Of a stretch of 64,000 nt of DNA, positions 1-11,280 are shown piece after piece. The notes under the pieces were generated by a model, which was not told where the DNA came from, made no database searches, and worked only from the letters and a program-made list of their open reading frames with translations. The stretch comes from Phytophthora quininea (taxonomy: Eukaryota; Oomycota; Peronosporomycetes; Peronosporales; Peronosporaceae). A program made the position numbers and the translations under genes. Each line of letters begins with the position of its first letter. Position 1 is the first letter of the stretch. The DNA lies in the NCBI GenBank assembly GCA_011947345.1, contig JAAVTG010000238.1, forward strand, positions 1 to 64,000. Reading direction: 5' to 3'.

Positions 1-1084
1 GTAGCTGCTTGAGGATGAATCGCTGCCGACAGACGCAGCATCGCACGACACCCAGTAGCCGCCAGAGGTCTGCACGACACCCTCGCAAGCAACGACCTCA
101 GTGCAATTGGTACAACCCGCGAGATTGATATCGCACGCCAACGTCGAGCTTGTGTGCTGGTTGTACGTCGACGCCAGATTGTCCGAGAACGTGAAGGCGC
201 TCACAGAACAGACCAGCAGCGCCACCAAGCAACTCCCAAGACCGACCACGTACTATCACAACAACATTCGTCAGTATGAACTCGTTTTTCGGTCGGAAAG
301 TACAGAGTAGCACAACGCACAATGAGTAGCAGCGAGCGGCTCTTGGCTCTGGACCCGATGATGCCCAGCACCGACAGCGCGACCATGATCGTGCCGACAA
401 CAATAAAAATGATCGCTGCAGTAGCAAAACAGCACCATCAATATCAAAATTGCCCACCATGCAGTCCTCTAGCCAACTACTTACCCATCCATCGCTGGCC
501 GGACGTCATCTCGTCGTGCACTTTGACGGACAGGCCAAACACAAGAGCCCCGTGCCGAGCAGCACGAAGCCGGCGTTCGTGACAGCCAACATGCTGCGCA
601 TGACGATGGGCACCGTCACGATGCGCACCACGCAGTACATGGCCGTCAGCACTAGCAGGATGCAGCACACCCACGGCGCCGACGATCACCAGCCGGTGCT
701 CCAGATACTGCACGGCATCGTCGTAGGTGTTGCAACAGCTCTTGCGCCGCAGCGCCGCCAGCACGTCGCTGCTCCAGTGGTGCTTGACCCACGACTCGAC
801 GGCGTCGTCGAAGAAGAAGGCGGCGTAGCAGGCCACGAAAAGCGCCGTGACCAGCACGAAGTTGAGAAGAAGAAGAGCAGCAGCAGGCGACTCTTGTCCC
901 GGCCGGCGCCCACGAAGCCCAGCAGCGAGAGAAGCAGCACGAAACCGCCCAAAGTCGACAGCGCGGCGGCGCTGGCGCCCAAGTGCGTGGTGATCGAGAT
1001 GTGAAGACCCAGACCCAGCAGCGCCGTGCCACCCACGAAGCTCAGCAGCGTCAGCAGCCGCAGGAACCTGCGCGACGGACGCAT
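1..1084 (-). CDS. Two-unit tetraspanin-like membrane protein (3' end outside window)
   Basis: Starts at the ATG complementary to 1082-1084. The first unit has four hydrophobic segments and a short outer loop with a KSCCNTY motif, the CC signature expected of a tetraspanin large loop. Without a stop, a second unit follows: a new TM segment (about 580-520), a third exon pair giving two more TM segments, then a Cys-rich outer loop that runs off the window. I infer two introns, 416-484 (gtaagt...ctgcag) and 253-320 (gtgcgt...gatag); splicing both restores one frame. Frame breaks near 868, 672 and 535 are single-base and probably assembly errors. Tetraspanins organise membrane microdomains; a role here is inference. 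Alternative: two adjacent genes whose boundary was lost through the 535 break. Confidence 0.6.
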
Positions 1085-1779
1085 CGCGAGCAGCTACGAA
1101 GATGAGTTAGTCGAAGTGCTACAACGGCCGGGTGGGTCCGATTTAGCTATCTCAAGATGAGGTTTTACGAATTCGTTTCTGGTAGACCTTCACGCCTTCA
1201 TTTTTTGCCGAGTCGTTGACCATCGGGTTTTCTGTCTTAAGGATGTAGCCATCAAAATGGCTACAGGAATTATCTCGAGTGAACCTCCGATTTAAGGATC
1301 TATGCATTGAGGTCGTACTATCTTGTACTGATTCAAGTTATGTAACAGTCCAATGATAACGGCCGGATTTCTGCTCGATAAGTTATCGAGTGATGATATG
1401 CACCCGAGCAGCGAGAGCAAACTTCAGCAACTTTTGAACAAGATCCTGGGAATATCCTTCGAGAGGGTCGCATTTCAACCAAAAGAGGCAAACACCAGGT
1501 GTACTTGACGGTATGTTTGTTTCCTCTATGGATCAAACGGAAGACGACTGCACATTCGTTCCTGGCTGGCTTCGTTGCATTCGTCGACAAGCCCTGCGTG
1601 ACTGGCGTGGGATGATTTTGCATCGGTATCTGGATCCGAACAGCAAACCCACTAGCTAATATCCGTCGGAAGCATGCGATGCTGCGCTTGACTTTATAGC
1701 AAAACGGACGGCGGTCTCCCGTTCAGAAACTATTCGGTCGCCGACAACGAACCCACGTCTCGGCCTCACTCGTGGCCCC
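1085..1779. other. Divergent intergenic region
   Basis: About 0.7 kb between the tetraspanin-like gene (-) and the S33-type peptidase gene (+). No ORF with protein-like composition was found on either strand. It presumably holds both promoters. Confidence 0.5.
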
Positions 1780-1795
1780 GCTCACTTCACAAGTT
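1780..1795 (+). promoter_or_regulatory. Oomycete initiator (Inr plus flanking element)
   Basis: GCTCACTTCACAAGTT matches the published oomycete core promoter (Inr YCAYTYY followed by FPR MWTTTNC) with one mismatch in the second half. It ends 3 bp before the ATG at 1799, which implies a very short 5' UTR. Confidence 0.6.
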
Positions 1796-1798
1796 GCC

Positions 1799-3780
1799 AT
1801 GCGCCTCCATCACGCTGCAACGATTGCGGTGGCGATCGCTCAGGCCTCGGCAGCGACCAACTCATCGAGTCGACTCAACGGTTGGTACCGGTGCTCGGAT
1901 GAAACTTTTTCGGACGAAGGAGGCTCCCGCGACCAGAACGCCGAGTGCGCAGTGTACTCGGCCCCACTCTGCTACCCTGGAATTTGCGAGGCCCCGGCGA
2001 CGGTGGATGATACCGTCGACATTTTCTTCAAGCGGTTGCCTGCTCTAACCGGGGGCTCGGACTCGGCGACGAATGTTTGGTTGTTGCAAGGCGGTCCCGG
2101 CGCTTCATCGACTGCAAGTAAGTGCCACCATTTCGGTGGAATTTGAGTTCATTTATTGACTGTGATACATTGCAGTGGAGTCGGCGATGGTAGAAGTGCA
2201 CACTCGAATGGGAGGAGCCGTGAATGTCTACACCATGGACCACCGGGGCACTGGACGCAGCGCGCTGCTGGACTGTGTCGCGGCGCAGGCCACTACCACT
2301 GGTTCTCCGTCGGGAAGCATTATCGATGTTTCGGAAGTGCCAGCGTGTGCTAACGCTCTCGAAGTCAAGTACGGGAATCTCTCGTCCTTTTCGATGACTA
2401 GTGCCGCCACCGATCTGTCGACCTTCATCTCCAACTTTTCGAATGGAGCAGATACGATCGTCTATGGCGTGAGCTACGGCACGGCGTTAGTGGAGCGTTT
2501 GATCCATTTGGATACGCCCGAGGTGGTTGGGTATGTGCTCGATGGGATTGCAACAACTTCTGGGGCACCGGCAGACGAGTTCGAGTACTTTTCGACTTGG
2601 GATTCCGATTACGGGGAGATAGGCGACGCGTTCTTGGCTCGTTGTGCGAATGACAGCTCCTGTAGCGATCGCTTCAAGACCAAGAGTTTGTCTGCTACGC
2701 TTCAGGATCTGATCACCACGTTTGACAACGACCCAAACTCGACCTGCGCTTCGCTGGTAGGCGCCAACAACAGCGTTCCTGCGTCATATATTCTTCGAAA
2801 TGCGCTGGGATCGCTGTTGCAACGCGCGAGCACGCGGACTCTGATCCCACCGGTGGTTTACCGACTCACTCGTTGTGCCTCCAAAGACATTCCTGTCTTA
2901 AAGTATTTCTTCAAGGCCCTCAACGCATTCAACAGCGAGCCAAACGAGGACGACGCATTCAACTCAAATCTCCTCTACTACCTGATCGTGTTCTCCGAAA
3001 TGTGGGAACGACCGGAGGTTCCTATGACGGATATGCTCGCTCGATTCACCAACACAAGACTCACCGAGGAGGAACGTACTCGGACGTTCCGCTGTATTGT
3101 GCCTTCTCGAAAGAGGATTCGACCGTTTGCAACCAGTTAAACGTCGGCAGCTACGAAGGCAATGGCATCGTATACGAGCACGACGAGTACTGGAACAAGA
3201 GTGCCACGATTCCAAGTCAGGCCAGTGTGTTGCTGCTCAGTGGCAAACTCGACCCTCAGACACCCAACAAGTACGCCGAATACTTGCTAAAGGCTCTCGA
3301 TGGAGACCAAAAGCAGTTGATCACGTTTGATCACGCTACCCATGGTGCTCTTTGGACTACGCCTACAGTTGAAGGCGACGACAACAGCGTTACCTGTGGG
3401 ATGGAGCTGTTGGTTTCGTATGTGAGCCAAAGCGGGGTCCTCAAGAACTTGGACACGTCTTGCGTGGGCAAAATGCCCGCATTCAGTCTTGCAGCCTCGT
3501 TGACTTACCAACACTATTTCTTCAGTACGAACGATTTGTACGACGGCGAGTTTGACGCCAGTCTTAGTGGGTCGAGTACTGGAACGTCCAAGTCCAAGTC
3601 GTACAAGGCGGTGTTTATCGTTTTCCTGGTGCTGTTCGTCTTGGCTTTGGTGGTTGGCGATACTTCGCGTATCGTTGGCATAAACTGAAGCACGAGAGGA
3701 AGAGTGCCAAGGACATGCCGGAGACTGGCGTAACCCGTGCAGAGGATTCTTCAGCAATGTCTCCTGCATTAACGACCTAA
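1799..3780 (+). CDS. Membrane-anchored S33-type serine peptidase (alpha/beta hydrolase)
   Basis: About 640 residues. The ATG at 1799 opens a signal peptide (MRLHHAATIAVAIAQASAA). One intron, 2118-2175 (gtaagt...ttgcag), splits the conserved oxyanion region just after GGPGASS. The motif VYGVSYGTAL near residue 206 carries the nucleophile Ser. The Asp is in LLLSGKLDPQTP and the His in DHATHGAL, so the triad is complete. A C-terminal TM helix (about 3600-3655) precedes a short charged tail ending at TAA 3778-3780. Frame breaks lie near 3075 and 3655. Family members of the TAP/proline-iminopeptidase type release N-terminal residues or tripeptides. The membrane topology puts the catalytic domain outside the cytoplasm (inference). 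A degenerate relative lies at 54693-57149. Confidence 0.8.
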
Positions 3781-3900
3781 TTTTCGACCCAGCAAGTCTT
3801 AGAAATCAGGGACGTGTCATCTCAATCATAAACGTTTTGGGAAAACAAGACCCCACTTTCCTCGTGATTGTTGACAAGTGTTTCAAAGTTGTGTTTTCAG

Positions 3901-5572
3901 TCAGTGCATGTACAGCCCGGAAGAGATCGCCACGTTGGAAAAGGACAATATGGCCAAGAAGAATACGAGGAATGGATCGTTCTGGTCGAAGCTTTTGAAT
4001 TCGACTCCTTCGGCAGCCTCGATAACGCAGGCTAATAAATCGATAATCACTTCCACGCCTAGTTGGAAAGCACCGACAGATAACAAGTGATCCTCTCTCG
4101 ACCCAACAGTATCCCCACTGTTGCCGTAAACCGTTAGCTTAAACCGAAATTGGGGATGGTTCTGGTAGAAAAACAAAATGGCGTACGAGCACCCGATAGC
4201 GATGTACTCGGCGTACATGTCGGCGTAGATTTCCGCAGCGTGAAGGACCCGGCGCTTTCGTCGCAGCTCCTCTGCGGCGTGACGCGCATTAAACTGCTCT
4301 GCGGTCTCTCCTTTAGAGTAAATTCGGGACTGAATCGCACTCCCGCTTCTCGTAGTTTTCAGGCTGGTTGTTGTAGCTGCAGGAACTACTTGCATCTGCT
4401 TTGGTTGAGGCTTCGACATTGACGTTCGTGGTGCTCTGTCGACTGTGGATCGTCGTGACATGTTCCAAGTGAACGCTGGGCCTCGAGTTTGTCGTTGAAC
4501 AACCAAAGACTTGACACCGCGCACGAGAATCTCAAATATGGCGAGCAATATTGTCCCCACCACGGAACTGCTAACGCTTGCTTGTCGAAGCAACAGCATC
4601 CGCACTTGGGTGTCCACTATGATGGTCGGAGTCGACACGAGCACAATCATTGTTTGTCTGGATAGTGAGCGCTGCGATATCGTCAAAAGGTGCTTTGCTA
4701 GCTCCTGCAACGTCAGTTTGAGCGCAATGCTGGCACTTGCGAAGCCGAACAATTCCCACTGACCCCTAAAGCTGACGAAGTGGCTGATGACGTGCACGTA
4801 CACGATGCCAATTAGCACGAAAACCATCACCGGCAAATTTCGCGTGTACACGCGTAGGAACCGTCGCGGTGACGGCATCCACATCCATCGCTGATGCTGT
4901 TGATTCCCTGTAGCGAATTGCCGAGTTGAGGAGCCTTCGTTTGGGCTGAAATTCAACGTTTGCTGCTTGATTTTTTACCTTTTGCCAGAAGCCCTCGCAC
5001 AGTCTCGGTCTCGTAAATGTTTCGTACGAAAATATCGGCCATCACCATGATATAGAAGCCCCAGAACGCTGCAATATACACACAAGGTTTGTACTGACGC
5101 CACGATACGGGAACCGTCGAATATATAGCGAAATCGCCGCCGACAACCACAATTGACGTCCACACGAGATGGAGCACCATTCGTTTGAGCAGCTTCATGA
5201 CGCACTGGAAAATGTTCAATCTCCGTGAACTCTGATTACTCCCGGCGATCTGGCGGTCACTGCACCCGACGAACTGTTCCGATAGTAGCTTGGTGGCCAT
5301 GAGAACAATCATGCAGCCGGAGAAGACCCCGTAGAACCAGGCAATATTCGCGGCACTGAAAGCTGGATAGGATTGCTGGCCCGGGGTAGACCAGTGAATA
5401 AGTTTCCCACCGTGAAACAATATCCAAACAGCCAGCCGACAGCTACACAGAGCAGAGAATTGCGGAGCACATGAACGAGCGTATCGACTGCAAGTTTCAC
5501 CGTTGGGATACTGACTGGAATGGGCTTTAACACTGAGCAGAGGACTGCTACGAGGTCGACCGGGACCCGCAT
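3901..5572 (-). CDS. Polytopic membrane protein of unknown family
   Basis: About 557 residues, starting MRVPVDLVAVLC at 5572 and ending SSGLYMH at the TGA complementary to 3901-3903. I count ten or eleven hydrophobic helices. They are split by a basic cytoplasmic-type linker of roughly 90 residues, rich in Arg, Gln and Ser, around 4500-4260. Frame breaks near 5390 and 4960 each lie in a short repeat-like run. I do not recognise the family; no transporter or receptor signature is visible. It lies 77 bp downstream of the apyrase-like gene on the same strand. The spacing could allow read-through, but nothing shows co-transcription. Confidence 0.6.
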
Positions 5573-5649
5573 ACTGCAACGCTTTCTGGTAATAACATTC
5601 CCCTCGTGGCTAATTAGGGCCGAATATGTTACTTTTATTTTGTCATCAA

Positions 5650-7361
5650 TTACTCTCGAGCGTCGTCGACAAACACGATGGACTGAGTCGTATCCTTGTA
5701 TTTGGCCTTGGCGCTGCCGTTCACAACTCGATGGTAGCCGCTGCGACCGGCTCGACCGGTTATTGCCCCACGACCAGTTGTCATGTACAAGAAGCAGCAC
5801 GCAGCCACAAACACCAGCAGACTCATGTTCCATCCCAGCGGCAGCCCAGCGCTCAACTGCTCCGCCAGTAGCTCGGACTCGATCGAGAACGTCACTTTAC
5901 GCTGGAGAGCCTCCAGATACAAGAAAGCGCCCGTGAGCCACGCCACCAACTCCGTCGGGCTTGCGTGGACTTCAGAGCGGCCGGATCCGATGCCTGGTAC
6001 TACTGGCTGCTTCTCGAATCGCTCCATAAAGTGCACGCGCTCATCAGCGTCCTGAATTCCGACGTGCTCTAAGAAAACAATGGCGTAGCACAGTTTCAGG
6101 CATAAAAGCGCTTCGTTTGCCTTTGTCGATGGCGATTTCTCCAGTCAGAGCCTCAGCGTGAGGCAATGCGCACACACTTTTGGCAGTCTCTCTGAGTGTC
6201 GATAGCGACGGAGTTGGTGGTTGTAACGGAGTCATACCGTCATCACGTCGCTTTTGAATCGCGTGCTCCAGTACACGACCTGCTTTGAGAACAGCCTCGT
6301 TCAGCACCCCAGAGGCGTAGAAGGAGCCGAACGACTGAGGCTGAGGCGCTCCTCCAAGCACACAAAAGTTTTCAGGCGGACAGTTGACGTTGCTAGACGT
6401 CGCGACCTTCCGAACGAGCTCCAAGCACTTGTCGGCGTCTCCAGCACCAGCCAGCGTGACGTTTAGACCGTCCACCGACGCCGAATAGTCTCGCAGAAAG
6501 CATGGATGCACCAGTTTGTCCACCCTTTCGCTCAGCGGCGTCTGCTCTTGCTGCAGCTTCAGCACGGCCCCCTCACTCCCTGCAGCCCGAATCCAGGATA
6601 CCCACGCCCATAGAAGTCGCTCGTATTGAGCGCCACGCTGACCTGTCGCTGTCTCTTGCTGCGTCTCCACCGTTCTCTCACATCAAACACCATCTCGGCA
6701 GCTTCTGCGTCGTCCACATGCAGCAGACCGAACACTTCGATCTGTCCGGGACTTAGCGACGGCGCCACTTTCCCTGCAAAGTAGTTGGTGCCCACCGCCT
6801 GGAAGTAGCGTCTCCACGTGGGACTGACGAGCTGCAACTCGCCACTGGCAGCGACGCTGTCCACGTCTCGATGCTCCGTCGTTGGCTCCATCAGTGCAAA
6901 GGGGAACTTGCCATCTCCTCTGGCTCGGTCTCTCAGTTGACTCAGCCGTCGCGTCACACGTGACGCCGCCTGCCTCAGCTCGTCTTCTGAGGCGGCAAAC
7001 TCCGTCTGGGGGACACAAAGTGCGCGTAGCAGTGACTCGGCTCTGCGCGGCGCTTGAGCCACTGGGCCGCCTGTTGGAATGCTGGCTGGAGCTTCTTGTA
7101 GGCCTCGTCCGCCTTCTGCTTCTCCTGCTCGGCGTCCGTCCCCATGTCCAGCACACTAATCAGCTCCTCTCGGTGGTCGTATACGTCCACCACGTCCTGC
7201 TCGTAGGCGTTGTGCAGCACCAGCAGGCTGCTGCTGGTGGCTGTGGCCACGAGGAACACGCGGCAGTGGGCGCGAGCAGGCGGCGGCATCTGCGCGTCCT
7301 GGCCGAGGGCCTCAACAGCCAGCAGCACAAGCAGCAGCAGTCCGCAGAGTAGCGGCGGCAT
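5650..7361 (-). CDS. GDA1/CD39 (apyrase)-family protein with degraded active-site motifs
   Basis: About 570 residues. Signal peptide MPPLLCGLLLLVLLAVEALG starts at 7361; a C-terminal TM helix (WNMSLLVFVAACCFLYM) sits near 5790, as in surface NTPDases. The C-terminal half aligns by eye with NTPDases: VHPCFLRDY, DKCLELVRKV, CPPENFCVLGG, FGSFYASG, LKLCYAIVFLEHVGI, and the matching cysteines. The catalytic apyrase regions look wrong. ACR1 DAGSS reads VATAT. ACR4 DLGGAS reads HVDDAE. ACR2 and ACR3 are not recognisable. Frame breaks near 7035, 6600 and 6090 fall between these motifs, not inside them. Known members hydrolyse extracellular ATP/ADP; this copy is probably inactive (inference). Confidence 0.65.
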
Positions 7362-7640
7362 GCGAGCGTGAAGGTGCGAGCAGGTTACTCTATGGTTACG
7401 CACGATGCGATTTATTTATCATAAATCTCCCTTTTTCTTACATAATCCTTAAATAAACTTGCATCCCCGCCAAACGTGAGTGATGGTTACATACAAACGG
7501 CTAGATATTCGATTTGGGGTTGGGGTACATCTTTTGGGGTTACGTGGTGGATACGATGAGGGGTACGAAAGTTGGTGTACCCTTGAGGTATCATACAGTT
7601 CCCCATACATAACGACGCCCCGCGTACGGAGCTGCTCGCC

Positions 7641-9288
7641 ATGACGGAGTCGTCCGGGCCGCGCTTCCTGCTGCGCGCGTGCGTGTTCCTGCTGGTGCTG
7701 ATCGGCAGCCTGCTGCAGCTCGTGTTCTTCTCGCTGCTGCCGGAGATCCAGCTGCACGCCGAGTTCTGCAACGCCACGCTGGCGTCCCGCTCGCTGCTAG
7801 CACCGACGCCCACGAGCCGCGAGCTGCTGCCGCCCATGAAACTCTTCTACCAGTCGCTCTATGTGTCTCCCAGGGAGCTGGCGCTGCAGCAGAAAGACGA
7901 GGAGCGGAGACGCAACGAGGCCGCGCAGAAGGACAAGACGGCGGACGAGCCCTCCGCCAAGAAGAAGAAGCACTACCAGAGCCACAAGAAGCAGGTCTCG
8001 GGCTTCAAGGACCCGCTGCAGAAGCGCGGCCAGGAGAGACCTTTCAGGCCGAGACGCAGGCCGAGAACCAGGCCGCCAGGATCCAGCAGAGCATCGAGAA
8101 GAGCCAGGAGCAGGAGCGCGAGCGGCAGATGGCGCTGCCCGCAGGATTCTTCCTGCAGACTCGCGGCCAGGGCCACGAGGCCATCAGCTCCAGGTCCGCC
8201 TACTGCATCAACGTCGTCACGCCCTCAGACTCGCCCGGAGTGCTACTGGATTTTGAGCTCTACCTGAACGCACTGCCGTCCGCGAGACCTGTATACGCCA
8301 ATAAGGGCAACGGGGAACAGGAAGGTGGCAGTGACAGCGACAGCGATGGCAAAGCAGTCAAGAGGCTGGACATGCCGCTGTCGGTGATCGACATTTACCT
8401 GGAGCGGCACCCCGTGGACAGGAAGTACTACCCAGACTTCCACGCGCCAAAGGAGAAGACCATCTGGATGATGCAGAACGTCGAATTCTTTGACCGCCAC
8501 GAGCTAGCCAACCCCACGGTCGGAGTCATGATCGTCAAGAACCGCATCGGACTCAAGAAGGTTCTCGAGTACAGACATCGACACCAGCTCTCGTACTCGG
8601 TCTTCTACACGAAACACACGAGTCGCGACTTGTACCAGCCTGCTCTCCAGCGAGACTGGACATCGTTTTTGCACTTGGCCGGTTGGAGTCCGTTCAAGAA
8701 CACGCGGGTGATCCTGCAGGCCTGGGCGCTGCATCCAGAATGGCCGCAGCTGATCCTTCGCGTGATCAAAGCGGATTTATGCGAGTGGATCGAGGACCAG
8801 TTCGGCACCAAAGACTCCTGGCGACTGCAAAATGTGGATTACGCCTGTGGCTCCGTACCTCCCGAGGAGAAGGACCGGCTGCAGAACAAGATCGGTCTTC
8901 ACCTGTGTCCAAGCGAAACTGAAGGGTTCGGCCACTACATCAACGAGGCTCGCAGCGTCGGCGCTCTGATTCTGACCTCAAACGTGGCGCCGATGAACGA
9001 GCTGGTGGACGACAAGAGCGGCGTTTTGGTGGGCGAGTCGCACAAGTGGTGGTGGCAGACCAAGGGGATTTATTTATGCCGCTGGCGCAGGTGGACATCG
9101 CTGACATCGAGCAAGGCGTGGAACAGATTTTATTGCTGTCTATAGAGGAGCGGCAGCGGATGGGCCGTCGGTCTCGCGCCAAGTTCCTGGAGGACCGCGC
9201 CTACTTTCTCAACGCCATGACGGCTCTGGAGGAGAGCTTGTGTCAGGACGAGATCCGCATTGAGAAGTTACAGCCTTATCTGTACTAG
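7641..9288 (+). CDS. Type II membrane glycosyltransferase, GT4-like
   Basis: About 548 residues. The ATG at 7641 begins MTESSGPRFLLRACVF and is followed by one N-terminal TM helix and a charged Lys/Glu-rich stem, the layout of a Golgi type II enzyme. The C-terminal third has LHLCPSETEGFGHYINEA, which contains the EX7E motif (EGFGHYINE) of retaining GT-B enzymes, then SNVAPMNELV. Frame breaks near 8033 and 9060; the stop is at 9286-9288. Donor and acceptor sugars cannot be told from sequence. It is divergent from the apyrase-like gene (279 bp shared upstream region) and convergent with the RhoGAP gene. Confidence 0.7.
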
Positions 9289-9513
9289 ACTAGATCCACG
9301 TGCTTAGGTAGCGCCCCTGACACTCGCTCGCGTGGCTCCGAGCTCGGATAGATAGAGATAACACTATAGCATAAGCGTTCACCCCTGATTGTCTTTCCCT
9401 GCTTTCCAACAGACCAACGCAGGGCGAAAAGTAATTGCCAAACAAATTCACAGTAGTAGATTTTGAGGAGGACACTGATATCGACTGGGAAGCTATAGAC
9501 ACATTGACCAGCT

Positions 9514-10562
9514 TTACGCTTCCGTTGGCGCGAGCTCGTCGTCTTGGCGTTTTTGCTGCTGACGTCGCTGGAATCGCGCGTAAGACGCCTCGGAAAAGGT
9601 CGACAGCAGCTTTGGAGAGCGCGACAGCGACCATGGGGTTCTCGGATTCGAGACGCACGAGGTTGGGGGCGATGACGATAGCGAGTTGATCCACGCCCAT
9701 GTGGTTCTGAGGCTGGTACTCGGCGACGTAGGCGAGCAGGTCGGCCAGCCACTGCACGATGCAGCGCTCCACGTCCCCCAGAAGCCCCATGATCTCGGAC
9801 TCGACATCTTCGGCTAACGCGAGGCGCTCCATTTCACCCGCAGGGATCTCGTGGAGAATCGGCACGGGCAGTTCCCTGAACCAGAGCTTGATGAGGTCGG
9901 CCAGCACGCGGACGTCGTGCTCGGCTCCGCAGAAGGCCCCGCGGTTGATGTCTCTCATGGCCTGGTCGCGGTCGGCCTTGCTGGGCGACTCTCTGAAAAT
10001 GTGTGGCATCAGGAAGCCCTGTTTGGCTAGGAAGTGCTGCTGTAGCATGACGAGCACCGCCGGCACGCGTTCCTCGTAGCCCGGGACGGCAACCCTTGGC
10101 ACTTGTCGGAAGGACAGTTTGAAGTGCTGGTTCAGGATCCCCACGGGGTCGATCGCTGCGCTATTTCCGAGTGCGTCGATCATGCTGGACAAGTTGAGAC
10201 TTCCTGGCGGCGCGGACCCCGTGCGCGTCCTCTTGCCTCGTCGTGCGGACTTGGACAGCACGGGGATCCCGAAGGGTCCAGAGCGCACACCGTGTCGGCT
10301 CGGCCCCGTTCGGGCGAGCAGATGAGGAACTCTGCAAAGTTGTCGGGGATGCCTTCGAACCGAGCCTCCTGGAAGTTGTAGTGGATGTGGACGTCGTGCT
10401 TGAAGCCGTACGGGAGCCGATCTCCGGGTAGCCGGCGAAATCCTGCTCTGCGTCGGGCTGCGGGGCGTGCGACGGCGACGACGGCGAACTGCCACCGCTG
10501 TCCGCTTTGCCGCCCTTGACGGTCGAGTGCTCCGGCAGCTGGATGTTGAGGCACGAGTTCAT
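9514..10562 (-). CDS. CRIB-RhoGAP, Rho-family GTPase-activating protein
   Basis: About 349 residues, starting MNSCLNIQLPEHSTVKG at 10562. A CRIB motif (EIGSPYGFKHDVHIHYNF) lies near residue 45 and is followed by EGIPDNFAEFL. A RhoGAP domain follows. It has the arginine finger in PHIFRESPS, then VLADLIKLWFRELPVPIL and NHMGVDQLAIVIAPNLVR. Breaks near 10420 and 10240 sit before the GAP core. The C terminus is uncertain: one frame stops at 9514 after a Gln/Arg-rich tail, and another runs to 9290 through AT-rich sequence, which I consider less likely. CRIB plus GAP is the order of plant RopGAPs. It should switch off Rac/Rop-type GTPases controlling actin and polarity. Confidence 0.75.
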
Positions 10563-11280
10563 GGCGGTCGATTGACTGGTCTGCGTGGGCCTCGGTCGGA
10601 TCGATTGTGGCGAGCAGGAGCGTGCCGAAAATCTGAATAAGATTGCGGGAACTTGGCGTCGAGTACCGCGATCTTGAGGGGCGTGAATGGGCGTCAATGG
10701 ACGTGAGGCGCTGCTACGACTGCTGCGATAGAGGAAGACTTTTCCTGCTGCTGCTGCGTAGCTAGTCTGAGGTGCTACTACTACTGCCGAGATGTTCGAG
10801 CGGCACTGTTGATCTCGTTCTGGGGGCTGGTGTTCGCGGAAGCCGCCAAGGTGCTTCTTGCCGTTTACCGTTTCGAAACCTCTCGGCATGAAGAACAAAG
10901 AGCGGAAAAGATGGCCAGACTCCGTCCAAGGCTGTCTCTGGCAGTGCCCTGCCAACATGCTGGCCAAGGTCCTTGATCGATTGGCTGGAGCGCTTCAACG
11001 TGTTGCAGTTGCATGCGTGCCAATCTTTCGTGAAATGCATCCATATCGTTCATTGCAACTTCTTCACCAAGCAAGACGGACAGTATCTCGTCCCCGTGAA
11101 GAACGGCGACCTCGCCTCGCCCAACGGTGAAAACGAATAGCTAGCACACGCTCAAAACATCTCGTTGGAAACGAATACACGTCAAACGCTACGAAAAACT
11201 GTCTTATGGGTGCTTCACCTTGACGGCCACTTCAAAAACAAAATGAAAGCCCAGACTTTTGGCTTGCAGGTCTTCCTGCT
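10563..11280. other. Intergenic, upstream of RhoGAP gene
   Basis: About 0.7 kb between the RhoGAP start and the 3' end of the kinase gene, both on the minus strand. Short ORFs here have no recognisable domain or protein-like composition. Confidence 0.5.

Noticed and set aside
1333..1623. 96-codon minus-strand ORF between tetraspanin and S33 genes
   Set aside because: No domain, no promoter element, and composition like non-coding DNA.
7679..9145. A 488-codon frame starting inside the glycosyltransferase N-terminal region
   Set aside because: Its first 120 codons are the wrong frame over the TM and stem region; it only becomes correct after the break near 8033.
9290..9513. C-terminal extension of the RhoGAP frame to 9290
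   Set aside because: It enters AT-rich sequence and would abut the convergent gene's stop by one base; the alternative frame ending at 9514 looks more natural. Left open rather than annotated.
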